Shown here: in pieces, positions 39,574 to 48,524 of the stretch
Layout of the letters: each line of letters starts with the position of its first letter
How positions within the stretch are numbered: the first letter of the stretch is position 1
Assembly (NCBI RefSeq): GCF_023145115.1
Contig: NZ_JAGLEJ010000002.1
Span: 1 to 64,000, forward strand
DNA: 64,000 nucleotides
Origin: Algiphilus sp.
GTDB lineage: Bacteria > Pseudomonadota > Gammaproteobacteria > Nevskiales > Nevskiaceae
Direction of reading: 5' to 3'
Program-made: the position numbers and the translations under genes
Notes under the pieces: model-generated
Databases searched by the model: none
What the model saw: the letters and a program-made list of their open reading frames with translations, nothing else
What the model was told of the DNA's origin: nothing

Positions 39574-42500
39574 TCAGGTGGTCTCTCGCGCGACCGCACG
39601 CCAGTCATTGCGCACGAACATGGATCGAAAGGCATCCCTGTCGCTGCTCCGCAACGTGCTCGTCGCCTGCTGGAGGAAGTGATAGAGCTTGGCATGCGGG
39701 GTGTAGATGATGCGCTTGCCGGCAATGCGGCGGACCGCTTCGCAGTACAGGCGATCGGAGCGATAGTGCGGTGCGTTCTCGTGATCGAGCGGGCCGAGAG
39801 TGTCCAGGGTTGCCCTCGGGATGTAGACACAGAAGAAGGGAGCGAAGCTCAGCTCGATATAGCCCGCGGGTCCGGATAGCGGCCGGAGCACATTGTCGTG
39901 GTGGGCGGAGAGGTTGACCTCGATTTCGCGTTCCGGGTCGCAGGCGGGGCTGTGCGTACGGGTGGTCTTGGTGCCGGCGAGCAGCGTCTGACGCGACACC
40001 ACCAGGCCCGCATCCGGCACATCTTCCAGGACGCGCTGCATGGCGCCGTCCCAGCCCGGGCAGACAACCGCATCGTTGTTGAGCAGTACGATGTCACTGT
40101 CGGCTGCGGCCGATTCAATGCCCTGGTTGACGGCATAGGTGAAGCCGTAGTTGCGCTCGTTGAGGATGACGCGGATATCGGGGTCATCCGCAATGCGCGA
40201 CAGGTAGCTGCGTACTGGCTGCGAGGAGGCGTTGTCGACCACGATCAGACGGTATGGCGCTTCGGTGAAGGCGCGGACCGATTCGATGCAGAGCTGCAGG
40301 TGCTCCGGGCACTCGAAACTGGGGATGACGATCCCGAGCGGACGCCGTATCCGCGGAACGGGCCGGTGCTCCGGCGCGAACATCGCTTCCAGCCCCGGCA
40401 CGCGGTGTCCCGGCAGCGCGTGCGCCAGCGGCTCGCGCGCGAGCGTTGCGCTTAGCGCCGCATTCTCGTCGAGCGATGACGCCGCCTCGGCAGCCGGGTC
40501 CCTGCCCTGGCGCTCGCTCAGCAGGCACGGCACCGCGACGCCGGCACTGGATGCGGAAATCGCCAGCAGGAAGGCCTGCCCGGACAGGTGGTCGAGGTCG
40601 GTGTCGAATCCGCCCGAAGACTCGGCTGCCGCACGTCGGCAGAGAACGCTGCCCAGGTCGATGTAGTCGCGATTCTCAAGCATTGCGCGCGCGAACATCG
40701 CGAAGGTTATGGCGTCGGGCTCCGTGTCCCCGGACGCGATGTCGAATCGGGTGCTCTGCGCGCTGTAGGCGAAGGGCGCTTCGGGCGCCTCCTGCAGCGT
40801 ATCGAGCAGAATGGTGATCGCGTGCGGCATCGGCCGGTGGTGGGGCTCCAGCCACATCAGATGGTCTCCGCCGGCCTTCGCCATTCCGGCGTTGCGCGCC
40901 GCCGCGATCCCGGGTTCGGTGACGGGGACGGTGCGCACGCGCGCGTCCTGCAGGGCCTCGCGCAGGCCTTCGACCTCGGCTCCGCCGACGAGCAGGAGCT
41001 CGATATTGTCGTGGCTCTGGGCGAGCACGCTCCGCGCCGCTTCGCCCGCCGCCTGGATCTCTTCTGCGTCGCAGTGGAGGATCACCGACACGCGGTCGTC
41101 GAGATTCCGCGAGGCCGCGCGCGCGCGACGATGGCGTTCGACCGCGTGCATGTGCCCGATTACGCGCTTTGCTTCCTCGGAGAACGGTGCGCGCAATGGT
41201 GGCAGGAACAGTGAGCGGCGCTCGAAGCTCTCGTAGTCGGTGAAGCCCGGCCCCTCGGGATCGGTTGAAGCCGGTGGGGGCGTTGGCGGGGGCGCCGGAG
41301 CCGGGGTAGGAGCCGACTCAGTCGAGGGGGTGGGGGGCGTGATGTCCGCGAACTTGCGGCGGATGGCCGCTTCGTTGTCGGCCAGCGATTGCGTCAGCGT
41401 TATGTTGGAAAGGCCCTCAGCGATGTAGTACGCACACATCGCGTACGGATTGAATACCGGCTCGTGCTGGTGGGTGTAGCGGAGGATGAGGTCCCAGTCG
41501 ACCAGTCGCGTCAGCGACTCGTCGAAGCCGCCCAGCGCCTCGTAGACTTCGCGGTGGTGGGAAAAGACGTTGAGATCGATGTAGTTGCGCGCCAGCAAGC
41601 GGGACCAGTCGAAGGGTAGATGGCGGATGAACTCGCGACCCCCCACCTCGTCATGGACATGCACGCACGCGTACGCGGTGCGCCTCTCCGGATGTCGCGC
41701 GTATCCGGCCGCGGTCATTAGCAGATAGTCCGGGTGCCAGGTGTTGTCGGAATCCAGCCACGCAATCCATGGTCCCTCGGCCGCGCGCAATCCGGCATTG
41801 CGTGCAGCACAGACACCGCCATGCGGCAGTGCGAGGTAACGCAGTCGCCCGCGCGCGAACTCGTCGGCATAGCGTTCCCTCACGTATTCGGCAGTGCCGT
41901 CGGTGCTGCCGTCGTCGCAGATGATCAACTCCCAGTCGGGGTAGGACTGCGCGATCACCGAATCGATGGCCTTGTCGATGACGTCACGCCGGTTCCACGT
42001 CGGCATGATGATGCTGAACCGGCCCACGGGCGCTTTCTCCAGCGCGGTGCGAGCCTCGGTCGCGCGCTCGGGAGTGACCATGAGCGCGCGCGCCTGTTCG
42101 GAACGGGGGTCGATCTTGTCCTGCACCGGCGCCGGCACGGGGCGCACGGACGCAGTCGTGCCGGTGGTCGGCCGCGTTCCGAGTCGTCCTTCATCGCGCC
42201 CGACGAGCAGATAGTGCCAGAGTGCCGGTACGCCGGCGCGCTCGATTTCCGGATAGCGCTTGCGGTACCAGGCCAGGTCGAAGCGAGCACTCGGTGAGCG
42301 GCTCTCGGCCTGACCATGGTGCAGGTAGTGACGCAGCGGATCCACGCCGGCGCGAGCAACGTCGCGGTAGCGGGTGAGGTACCAGTGCGGATCGAAGTGC
42401 GGTCCGGGCGCGCGCATCTCGTCCGGCCCGTGCTCCAGGTAGTGGAACAGCGGGTTGAGCCCGGCCTCCGCGACGTCGGGATACTGCTCCAGATACCAGC

Positions 42501-44133
42501 TCGGATCGAAGAGCGGATTGGGCTCGCGCCCCTCGCGCCAGCCCACGGCCAGCCAGTGCCACAACGGGTGGGCGCCATCCAGCGCGATGTCCGGATAGCG
42601 CAGCAGATACCACTCGGCATCGAACAAGCCGGTCCCGCGCAGCATGCGGGCCTGGCGCATCAGGCGGGCGTGCTCGCGCGGGCCGGTGGCGGCGCCGAAC
42701 AGACGCAGCGGTGGCACGCTGCGCGGGATGTGGACGGGTGTCTCGTCGGGGCGCAGGGCCCGCCGCCACCGCGCTGCCTTCCAGGGGGGCGGCTGCCACT
42801 GCAGGCGATGGAGGCGGCGAAGGGTGGCGAGGCGCTGCGAGAGCGCCCCCAGATTGCGCCGTCGCTCGGCGGTGAGGGCGGCTTCGTGTGTCGCGATCCG
42901 GTCACGCTGCTGTCGATGTTCCGCCTCGAGCCGGTCGATGCGCTGCTTCTGCCACGCAATGCCACGCTTGAGCTCGTTCGTCCGCTCCCGGTGCCAGCGC
43001 ACACCCTGCTCGAATCGGTCGCGCTCGGTGACGGCTTCACGATGGGCATCCTGCAGCGCCTCGATGCGGGATGCCTGCTCACGGATGCGCTCGTCGCGTT
43101 CACGGAGCGCGCTGGCCTGTTCCTCGGTCGTGGCTCGCTGTTGCTGCAGGGCCTCGGCCGCTTCGCGATGCTTCTCCTCCTTGCTCGTGGCCTTGGCATG
43201 CGCGGACCGCCGCGCCGCGACCTCTTCGCCGAACAACGGCCCCAGCGCCTCGGAGGCGCGATCGAGCTCGGTCCGGAGGGTATCGAGCCGGTCGACCGAT
43301 TCCGGATTCTCGGGTTGCCGGCAGAGAATGGTGAGCGCCTCGGTCGCTTCCCGCACCCAGCGGGAGACGGTGGGGTCGGTGAAGAAGGCGTCAGTATCCA
43401 CTGCATGATGACGCAGCCGACTGACCAGGAAGTCGTCCAGTGCATCCGCGGCATCCGATTCCGCGCGCGGATAGCGGATCGCCAGGCGCTCACTGATGGC
43501 GCTGGTGACACTGCGCCAGTCGTCCAGCAGGTCGGTATAGGCCACGAACACGCGCGGCCGCCCCCGGGTCGCATGCTCGGCATCGAGCACATGCCGCAGC
43601 CACAGGATGTGTCCCTTGGGCAGAGCGAAACCGTTGCGCTGCTGCAGCGACGCTGCTACCTCGGCGGGGCTGCGCAGCGGGATGATGGCTCGCGCGTCGG
43701 CACCGAAGCGTTCGATGACCTCTTGCCAGAACGGCACCATGCGACAGATGCGCGGGTCCTTGAGAACGAAGAGCGCGGTGTTCGTGAAGTCGCGCTGTAG
43801 CAGCGCCACGGCTTCATTGAGCAGACTTTCGCGTATTTCCGGGTCCAGCCGAGTCGTATCCAGTGGTCGCCAATCGTCCCAGTGCGATCCGAATGCATCT
43901 AGGACGCGGTCGTTCAGACGCTGGATATCGACGGACTCCCAGAATCCTGCCTCGTTCGCCGGACGCGCAGCCATGAGGTTGTCCGGCAACGCCGCGCCGA
44001 GAAGGCTCATCGCGCGGGTCAGGGCGGAGGTTCCGCTCCGGTGCATCCCGAGCACGAGCAACGCGGTGCCGCGCTCGGCGCCGGATGCCGCCGTGGGGTG
44101 CCGCTGCATGGGGTCTGTGGTCTCGCTGTCCAT
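39574..44133 (-). CDS. giant sulfotransferase / coiled-coil / triple GT2 fusion protein
   Basis: 1519 residues. Order: sulfotransferase-like domain with P-loop LGMHRSGTSALTRAM (about 28-42) and a DPRICRMVPFW segment; a charged coiled coil (about 290-440, many Glu/Arg/Gln heptads); four FD-x-x-WYL-x-x-YPD-type repeats (about 504-648); a first GT2 domain (SIIMPTWNRRDVIDKAID from about 706, with ICDDGSTDGT and a WLDSDN metal site); a Pro/Ala linker (about 931-964); a second, degenerate GT2-like domain (VSVILHCDAEE from about 1013, metal motif WLEPHHRP instead of D-x-D); a third GT2 (GIVIPSFECPEHLQL from about 1266, with VVDNASS and LLNNDA). It probably builds and perhaps sulfates a surface glycan. 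Alone on the minus strand. Confidence 0.82.
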   Translation of the reverse strand: MDSETTDPMQRHPTAASGAERGTALLVLGMHRSGTSALTRAMSLLGAALPDNLMAARPANEAGFWESVDIQRLNDRVLDAFGSHWDDWRPLDTTRLDPEIRESLLNEAVALLQRDFTNTALFVLKDPRICRMVPFWQEVIERFGADARAIIPLRSPAEVAASLQQRNGFALPKGHILWLRHVLDAEHATRGRPRVFVAYTDLLDDWRSVTSAISERLAIRYPRAESDAADALDDFLVSRLRHHAVDTDAFFTDPTVSRWVREATEALTILCRQPENPESVDRLDTLRTELDRASEALGPLFGEEVAARRSAHAKATSKEEKHREAAEALQQQRATTEEQASALRERDERIREQASRIEALQDAHREAVTERDRFEQGVRWHRERTNELKRGIAWQKQRIDRLEAEHRQQRDRIATHEAALTAERRRNLGALSQRLATLRRLHRLQWQPPPWKAARWRRALRPDETPVHIPRSVPPLRLFGAATGPREHARLMRQARMLRGTGLFDAEWYLLRYPDIALDGAHPLWHWLAVGWREGREPNPLFDPSWYLEQYPDVAEAGLNPLFHYLEHGPDEMRAPGPHFDPHWYLTRYRDVARAGVDPLRHYLHHGQAESRSPSARFDLAWYRKRYPEIERAGVPALWHYLLVGRDEGRLGTRPTTGTTASVRPVPAPVQDKIDPRSEQARALMVTPERATEARTALEKAPVGRFSIIMPTWNRRDVIDKAIDSVIAQSYPDWELIICDDGSTDGTAEYVRERYADEFARGRLRYLALPHGGVCAARNAGLRAAEGPWIAWLDSDNTWHPDYLLMTAAGYARHPERRTAYACVHVHDEVGGREFIRHLPFDWSRLLARNYIDLNVFSHHREVYEALGGFDESLTRLVDWDLILRYTHQHEPVFNPYAMCAYYIAEGLSNITLTQSLADNEAAIRRKFADITPPTPSTESAPTPAPAPPPTPPPASTDPEGPGFTDYESFERRSLFLPPLRAPFSEEAKRVIGHMHAVERHRRARAASRNLDDRVSVILHCDAEEIQAAGEAARSVLAQSHDNIELLLVGGAEVEGLREALQDARVRTVPVTEPGIAAARNAGMAKAGGDHLMWLEPHHRPMPHAITILLDTLQEAPEAPFAYSAQSTRFDIASGDTEPDAITFAMFARAMLENRDYIDLGSVLCRRAAAESSGGFDTDLDHLSGQAFLLAISASSAGVAVPCLLSERQGRDPAAEAASSLDENAALSATLAREPLAHALPGHRVPGLEAMFAPEHRPVPRIRRPLGIVIPSFECPEHLQLCIESVRAFTEAPYRLIVVDNASSQPVRSYLSRIADDPDIRVILNERNYGFTYAVNQGIESAAADSDIVLLNNDAVVCPGWDGAMQRVLEDVPDAGLVVSRQTLLAGTKTTRTHSPACDPEREIEVNLSAHHDNVLRPLSGPAGYIELSFAPFFCVYIPRATLDTLGPLDHENAPHYRSDRLYCEAVRRIAGKRIIYTPHAKLYHFLQQATSTLRSSDRDAFRSMFVRNDWRAVARETT

Positions 44134-44992
44134 CAGTGGAATTATGGCTGGATCAGGCAACGCGGCATGACGCCCGATGCCATTGCGTCGCGTTTCGCCG
44201 TTGCGACAGCTCGCCCACGGTGCGCAGCTATGCGGCACACGCTTAGCGAAAGCGGTTGCGTACGATAGCAATGCAGTGCCTGCAAGCGGATCTTGCCGCC
44301 GGTGTGCGCCACGGCTGGCATGCTCCGGTCCGCGCGGTCTGCGGGACTCTCCGCGGGCAAGGCGGCAGCCGGATGCTGCGCAGTTGCTCGCGCACGCATG
44401 CAGCACGGTACGGTGGGTGTCTGGCGGCACGGCGGTTCTCCCCGTGTCGCGGGGTCGGGCCGCGGCACAGACGCGATCGCCCGATTCACAACGGGCGGGC
44501 CCGCGTTCCGGTGCGAGTGCGACAGCGCGTAAGACCTTGTGATTGCGAGGAATCCTGTCAGGCCGGTCGGACGCGGCCGGGAGGGTGTTGTGGCGCGGGG
44601 AAGGAGCGCGCATGCGCGCGAGCCCGAGCGAGGGGGCGGTGGAGGGCGCTTCTGCCGAGGCACGCCGGTTGTCGGGTGGACGGCTCCGATGATCCGGCTG
44701 CGCTTCACCGTGTTACGGTGACGGGGAGTGCGGTTGATTCCAAGTCACCGAGTTGCAAAGCAACTTCGGCCGCCGGTCGAAAACGTGAACTTGGTCGCAT
44801 GTCCCCGATATTGGGGCTTGCTCAACCGCATCTACTTCGGCATGCTTCGCCGAACCTCAGCGCGGGGTTGCGCGTGCGCTGGAGGTTGATCACGAGTTCG
44901 GGGGAATCACCTGAGTGCAAGCAAACAGTCGTCAGCACGTTGGGACGAACCCGGCTTCAGAAAGTTGTTCTCTTGTACAAGGAGATTTTGGG
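44134..44992. other. 859-base gap without a supported gene
   Basis: No convincing coding sequence on either strand: frames lack Shine-Dalgarno sequences and recognisable proteins. It contains short hairpins (for example CCCCGATATTGGGG near 44802-44815, TTGCAAAGCAA near 44753) and must hold the promoters of the two divergent flanking genes. The last 100 bases lead into a strong AAGGAG ahead of the surface-protein gene. A long untranslated leader or a small RNA are both possible. Confidence 0.5.
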
Positions 44993-46618
44993 ATGAAAAC
45001 GCTTGCAAGCATGACCCGGGTACTCGGGCTGTCTGCAGCGGCTGCGGCGGCATTCGCCATCCAGCCGGTTGCGGCACAGACGGTATCCAACAACGGTCAG
45101 GGCAGTGCGGTCGTCGTGCCGTACTACACCATCAACAACGGTTGGGCCACGCTGGTCAACCTGACCAACACCACCGATAACTCGATCGTCGTCAAGTTCC
45201 GTCTGCACGAGGCTCGTAACTCGCGCGACGTGCTCGACTTCAACATCGCGCTCAGCCCGTACGACGTGTGGTCGGCCTTCGTGACCGAGGGTCCGGGCAA
45301 CGCCCCGCGCCTGGTCACCGAGGACCGTTCCTGCACGATCCCGGACATCCGTGCCACCGGTGCGTCGGCCAGCAACATCGCCTACTCGGGCGAGTTCGTC
45401 GACTTCAGCGGCAGCAACGGCGACAACACCCGCATGCACGAGGGCTACATCGAAGTCCTCACGATGGGCGAGTCCGAGGACATCGTCGAGCCGGCCGGCA
45501 GCGCGCGCGGCAACACCGCGTACTACGCCGAGCACGAGAACGGCGAGCCGCGCGACTGCGCCCGCGTCGTGGCCGACTTTGCCAACCGTGGCGCCGACTG
45601 GGGCACCGGTATTGGTGACACCATCCCGGGTCAGGACGCCGGTGCGGTGCAGACCGGCTCCGGCAGCCCGCTGGCCCGCCTGGGTTCGGTTGACGGTGCC
45701 GGCGCCAACGAGAGCACCGTCGGCTATGGTGAGATCGTTTCCGAGACGCCCATCAAGGTGAACGTCAGCTACGTCAACTCCGGCAACGGCATTGCCGCTG
45801 CGGCCGACTCGCTGCACATCGCTGGCTGGGGTCTGGGCCAGAACCTGGTCACCGCGCAGGAGTTCCCGTGGTTCCTCGAGCCGGCGCTGGCTTCGTCGGA
45901 CGGTCTCTGGACCACCGACGCGCTTCCGGCCATCGGTCAGGGCATCGCATCGAGCCAGGTCAAGAACGAGTGGACCAGCAACCCGAGCACCGGTGCTTCT
46001 TCGGACTGGACCATCACCTTCCCGACCAAGCGCTTCGACGCTGACGAGGACGCCGGCAACATCCAGGCTGCCTGCAACGTTTGGCGCAACGACGGCAGTG
46101 CTGCCGGCGTGCCGAACGGCACTGCCGGTGCCGTCTGGAGCGGCTGGGGCGCTGGTGGCCCGACCTCGCTGGCCAGTGCTGACTGCCCGGACGAGGGCTT
46201 CCCGAACGTCTTCCAGGACGGCAACGAGGGCAATGCCCCGATCGTCGTCCGCTACGATATCTACGATCGTGAGGAAGGCGGTGTTCAGGTGACGGTCGAC
46301 GGCCCGGTCATTTCGCCGGCCCCGCCGCCCGAGATCACCATCGAGAACATCCCGTTCGAGGTCAACGTTCTGAAGATCGCCGAGGACGCCGCCAACACCC
46401 CGTCCGCGCTCGACTCGCAGATCGCGCTGGCCATCGACACGGCGCAGCTCGCTTCGGGTGACCCGAACGGCTGGCTGCAGACGACCTTCCTTGACGGCGT
46501 CGGCGGTTCCGAGGTGTTCTACCCGGTCACCGGCTTCATCTTCAAGAAGCGCGACTTCGGCAACCCGGCCCTGAACTTCGGTCAGGCCACCGAGCACGCC
46601 TACACGCGTCAGCCGTAA
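44993..46618 (+). CDS. abundant secreted surface protein, unknown family (S-layer-like candidate)
   Basis: 541 residues. Signal peptide (VLGLSAAAAAAFAIQPVAAQ), then SNNGQGSAVVVPYYTINNG and WATLVNLTNTTDNSIVVKFR, a beta-rich start seen in conserved hypothetical exported proteins of several gammaproteobacteria (from memory). The mature chain is acidic and rich in Asn, Gly, Ser, Thr, with few Lys and four or more Cys (for example EDRSCTIPD, EPRDCARV, QAACNVW). No anchoring domain or transmembrane segment. Codon choice differs from the surroundings (more CGT, GGT and GCT), a sign of high expression, as are AAGGAG and the strong terminator. An S-layer or major matrix protein is likely; unproven. 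Confidence 0.75.
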   Translation: MKTLASMTRVLGLSAAAAAAFAIQPVAAQTVSNNGQGSAVVVPYYTINNGWATLVNLTNTTDNSIVVKFRLHEARNSRDVLDFNIALSPYDVWSAFVTEGPGNAPRLVTEDRSCTIPDIRATGASASNIAYSGEFVDFSGSNGDNTRMHEGYIEVLTMGESEDIVEPAGSARGNTAYYAEHENGEPRDCARVVADFANRGADWGTGIGDTIPGQDAGAVQTGSGSPLARLGSVDGAGANESTVGYGEIVSETPIKVNVSYVNSGNGIAAAADSLHIAGWGLGQNLVTAQEFPWFLEPALASSDGLWTTDALPAIGQGIASSQVKNEWTSNPSTGASSDWTITFPTKRFDADEDAGNIQAACNVWRNDGSAAGVPNGTAGAVWSGWGAGGPTSLASADCPDEGFPNVFQDGNEGNAPIVVRYDIYDREEGGVQVTVDGPVISPAPPPEITIENIPFEVNVLKIAEDAANTPSALDSQIALAIDTAQLASGDPNGWLQTTFLDGVGGSEVFYPVTGFIFKKRDFGNPALNFGQATEHAYTRQP

Positions 46619-46677
46619 TCGATGCTCTGACCGGGCGCGGCGGCTCGCCGCCGCTCCGCATCATCGAAGCTGTATCG

Positions 46678-46708
46678 GCCACCGCCCTTCGGGGCGGTGG
46701 CTTTTTTT
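46678..46708 (+). terminator. strong intrinsic terminator after the surface-protein gene
   Basis: Ten-base stem GCCACCGCCC / GGGCGGTGGC with a TTCG tetraloop and seven T; one of the best terminators in the window. Confidence 0.95.
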
Positions 46709-46769
46709 GTGCGCGCATGGATGCCTTAGAATCCTGCGCGTCTGAATCCCCGAATGGAGTTGTGCCGCG

Positions 46770-47777
46770 ATGATCGATCGCCGCTTTTTCCCCGTGCTGC
46801 TTTCCGTGCTCCTCGCCGCCTGTTCGCCCGAAACCGAGGCACCTTCAGGCGGTGCCGATCCGCTGGCCAGTGGGTCGGGAGTGGCCGTGACCGCAGACGA
46901 TCTCGAGACCGAGCTGGCGCTCATGAGCGATCAGGAGCGTGCCAAGGCACTGGGTTCGGCCAAGGCGCTGCAGAGCGCGATTACCAGCGTCTTCTATCGG
47001 CGCCGGATGGAGGACATCGCATCCGAGCGCGGTTATCTCGACGATCCGACGTTGCAGCAGCGCATCGCCCGGAATCGGGAGATGATCATCGCCAACGCGG
47101 TGCCCGAGATGTATCTCGCCGAACTCGAGCAGCCGGACTTCGAGGCGCGAGCCCGGGAGTACTACGAAGCGAATTCGGAGGAGTTCCGTCCCCCCGAGCG
47201 CATCGCCGCCTCGCACATCTTCTGGCAGGCGCCCAGCGACGACGATAAGAAGCGGGTGCGCGAGGAGGCAGAGTCGGTGCTCGAGCAGCTCCGCAATGGC
47301 GCGGAGTTCGGCGCACTAGCCACCGAGCATTCACAGGACGGCTCGCGTTACGCGCGCGGCGAGCTGGGTACCTTCAAGCGGGGTGACATGGCCCCCGGAT
47401 TCGAGGAAGCCGCCTTCGCGTTGAAGGAGGCGGGCGACATCAGCGGGATCGTGGAAAGCCGTTTCGGTCTGCACATCATCAAGCTGGACAAGCGCTATCC
47501 GAATGCGGTGCCGCCTTTCGAGGAGGTCCGGGGGCGCATCGTCCAGCGACTGCGGAACGAGTTCCGACACGAGAAGGTATCCGCCTGGCTGAAGGACAAG
47601 GTACCGAGTTCGGAAACCGCCGTGGCCGAGCCGGAGCTATCAGCCGCGCTGGAGCGCATGCGCGAGCGGTACGGCGCACCGGAGCGGGATGAGAGCGCTG
47701 GAGGGAAGGCCGCGTCGAGTTCGGTGGCTCCCGGCGAGCCGGTTTCGCCGGATGAGGGCGAAGACCTGGCCCGGTAG
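46770..47777 (+). CDS. PpiC/SurA-like peptidyl-prolyl isomerase lipoprotein
   Basis: 335 residues. Lipobox LLAAC (Cys18); SurA-N-like helical segment (LQSAITSVFYRRRMEDIASERGYL); parvulin domain with RIAASHIFWQAP, FGALATEHSQDGSRYARGELGTFKRGDM, FEEAAFALKEAGDISGIVESRFGLHIIKLD; then a disordered acidic tail. EpsD-type members act in exopolysaccharide export, others fold outer-membrane proteins. Its position right after the surface-protein gene, followed by a sulfotransferase, suggests a client among these. Nine bases separate it from the next gene. Confidence 0.87.
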   Translation: MIDRRFFPVLLSVLLAACSPETEAPSGGADPLASGSGVAVTADDLETELALMSDQERAKALGSAKALQSAITSVFYRRRMEDIASERGYLDDPTLQQRIARNREMIIANAVPEMYLAELEQPDFEARAREYYEANSEEFRPPERIAASHIFWQAPSDDDKKRVREEAESVLEQLRNGAEFGALATEHSQDGSRYARGELGTFKRGDMAPGFEEAAFALKEAGDISGIVESRFGLHIIKLDKRYPNAVPPFEEVRGRIVQRLRNEFRHEKVSAWLKDKVPSSETAVAEPELSAALERMRERYGAPERDESAGGKAASSSVAPGEPVSPDEGEDLAR

Positions 47778-47785
47778 GAGCGGGC

Positions 47786-48511
47786 ATGCTGCGCTTCCTC
47801 GGCATCGGCGCCCAGAAGGCCGGGACCACCTGGCTGTACGAGCGCTTGCGCCGGCATCCGGAGGTGGGCTTCCCGATCGGCAAGGAAGGGCATTACTGGG
47901 ATCGTGTCAATCCCGAGGGCAGCCATGACAGCTATATGGCGCGCTTTGCCGATCCGGAGCGGGCGGAAGGCGAGATCACGCCAGCGTACGGATTTCTACC
48001 ACCGGCCTCTATAGCGCGTCTGCATTCGCTGGCTCCGGACGTGCGGTTGATCTTCCTCATGCGCAATCCGGTGGAGCGCGCCTGGTCGTCGGCCCTGATG
48101 GCGCTGGGGCGCGCGGAGATGCGCTACGAGGAAGCCAGCGCGGCATGGTTCCTGGACCACTTTCGTTCGAGTGGATCGCTGGCGCGCGGTGATTACGCGG
48201 CATGCATTGCCAACTGGCGTGCGGCGTTTCCGCCCGAACAGCTGCTTCTGTTGCGCCACGAGGAGGTCGCGCGTGATCCGCACGCCGTGCTGCGTCGCTG
48301 CTGCGCGCACATCGGTATCGCGGCGCCGGATCCGGCGATGCTCGAAGGCAGCGACGATCGCGTTTTCTCCGGACCGCGCCACGCGCTTCCCGGGGACCTG
48401 CGCGCAGCCCTGGTGGCACTGTATCGTCCACGGATCGCGGCGCTGGAGGCCCTGCTGGGCGAATCCTTCGAGCACTGGCTGGAAATGGACGCTGCTGACC
48501 ATCCCGAATAG
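47786..48511 (+). CDS. sulfotransferase family protein
   Basis: 241 residues. The 5'-phosphosulfate loop GIGAQKAGTTWLYERLRRHP opens the protein and the 3'-phosphate motif FLMRNPVERAWSSALM follows near 90; GEITPAYGFLP is also characteristic. It would transfer sulfate from PAPS to a sugar or lipid acceptor. A short Shine-Dalgarno AGGAG overlaps the previous stop. Together with the two other P-loop sulfotransferase-like domains in the window it suggests a sulfated surface glycan. Acceptor unknown. Confidence 0.85.
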   Translation: MLRFLGIGAQKAGTTWLYERLRRHPEVGFPIGKEGHYWDRVNPEGSHDSYMARFADPERAEGEITPAYGFLPPASIARLHSLAPDVRLIFLMRNPVERAWSSALMALGRAEMRYEEASAAWFLDHFRSSGSLARGDYAACIANWRAAFPPEQLLLLRHEEVARDPHAVLRRCCAHIGIAAPDPAMLEGSDDRVFSGPRHALPGDLRAALVALYRPRIAALEALLGESFEHWLEMDAADHPE

Positions 48512-48524
48512 TCGGGGATCGGCT

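Noticed and set aside
42316..43800. 494-codon open frame antisense to the giant fusion protein
   Set aside because: No signal, motifs or ribosome-binding site; the minus-strand frame carries clear domains.
44957..46597. 546-codon open frame antisense to the surface-protein gene
   Set aside because: Mirror of the biased codon use of the surface protein; composition and lack of motifs argue against coding.
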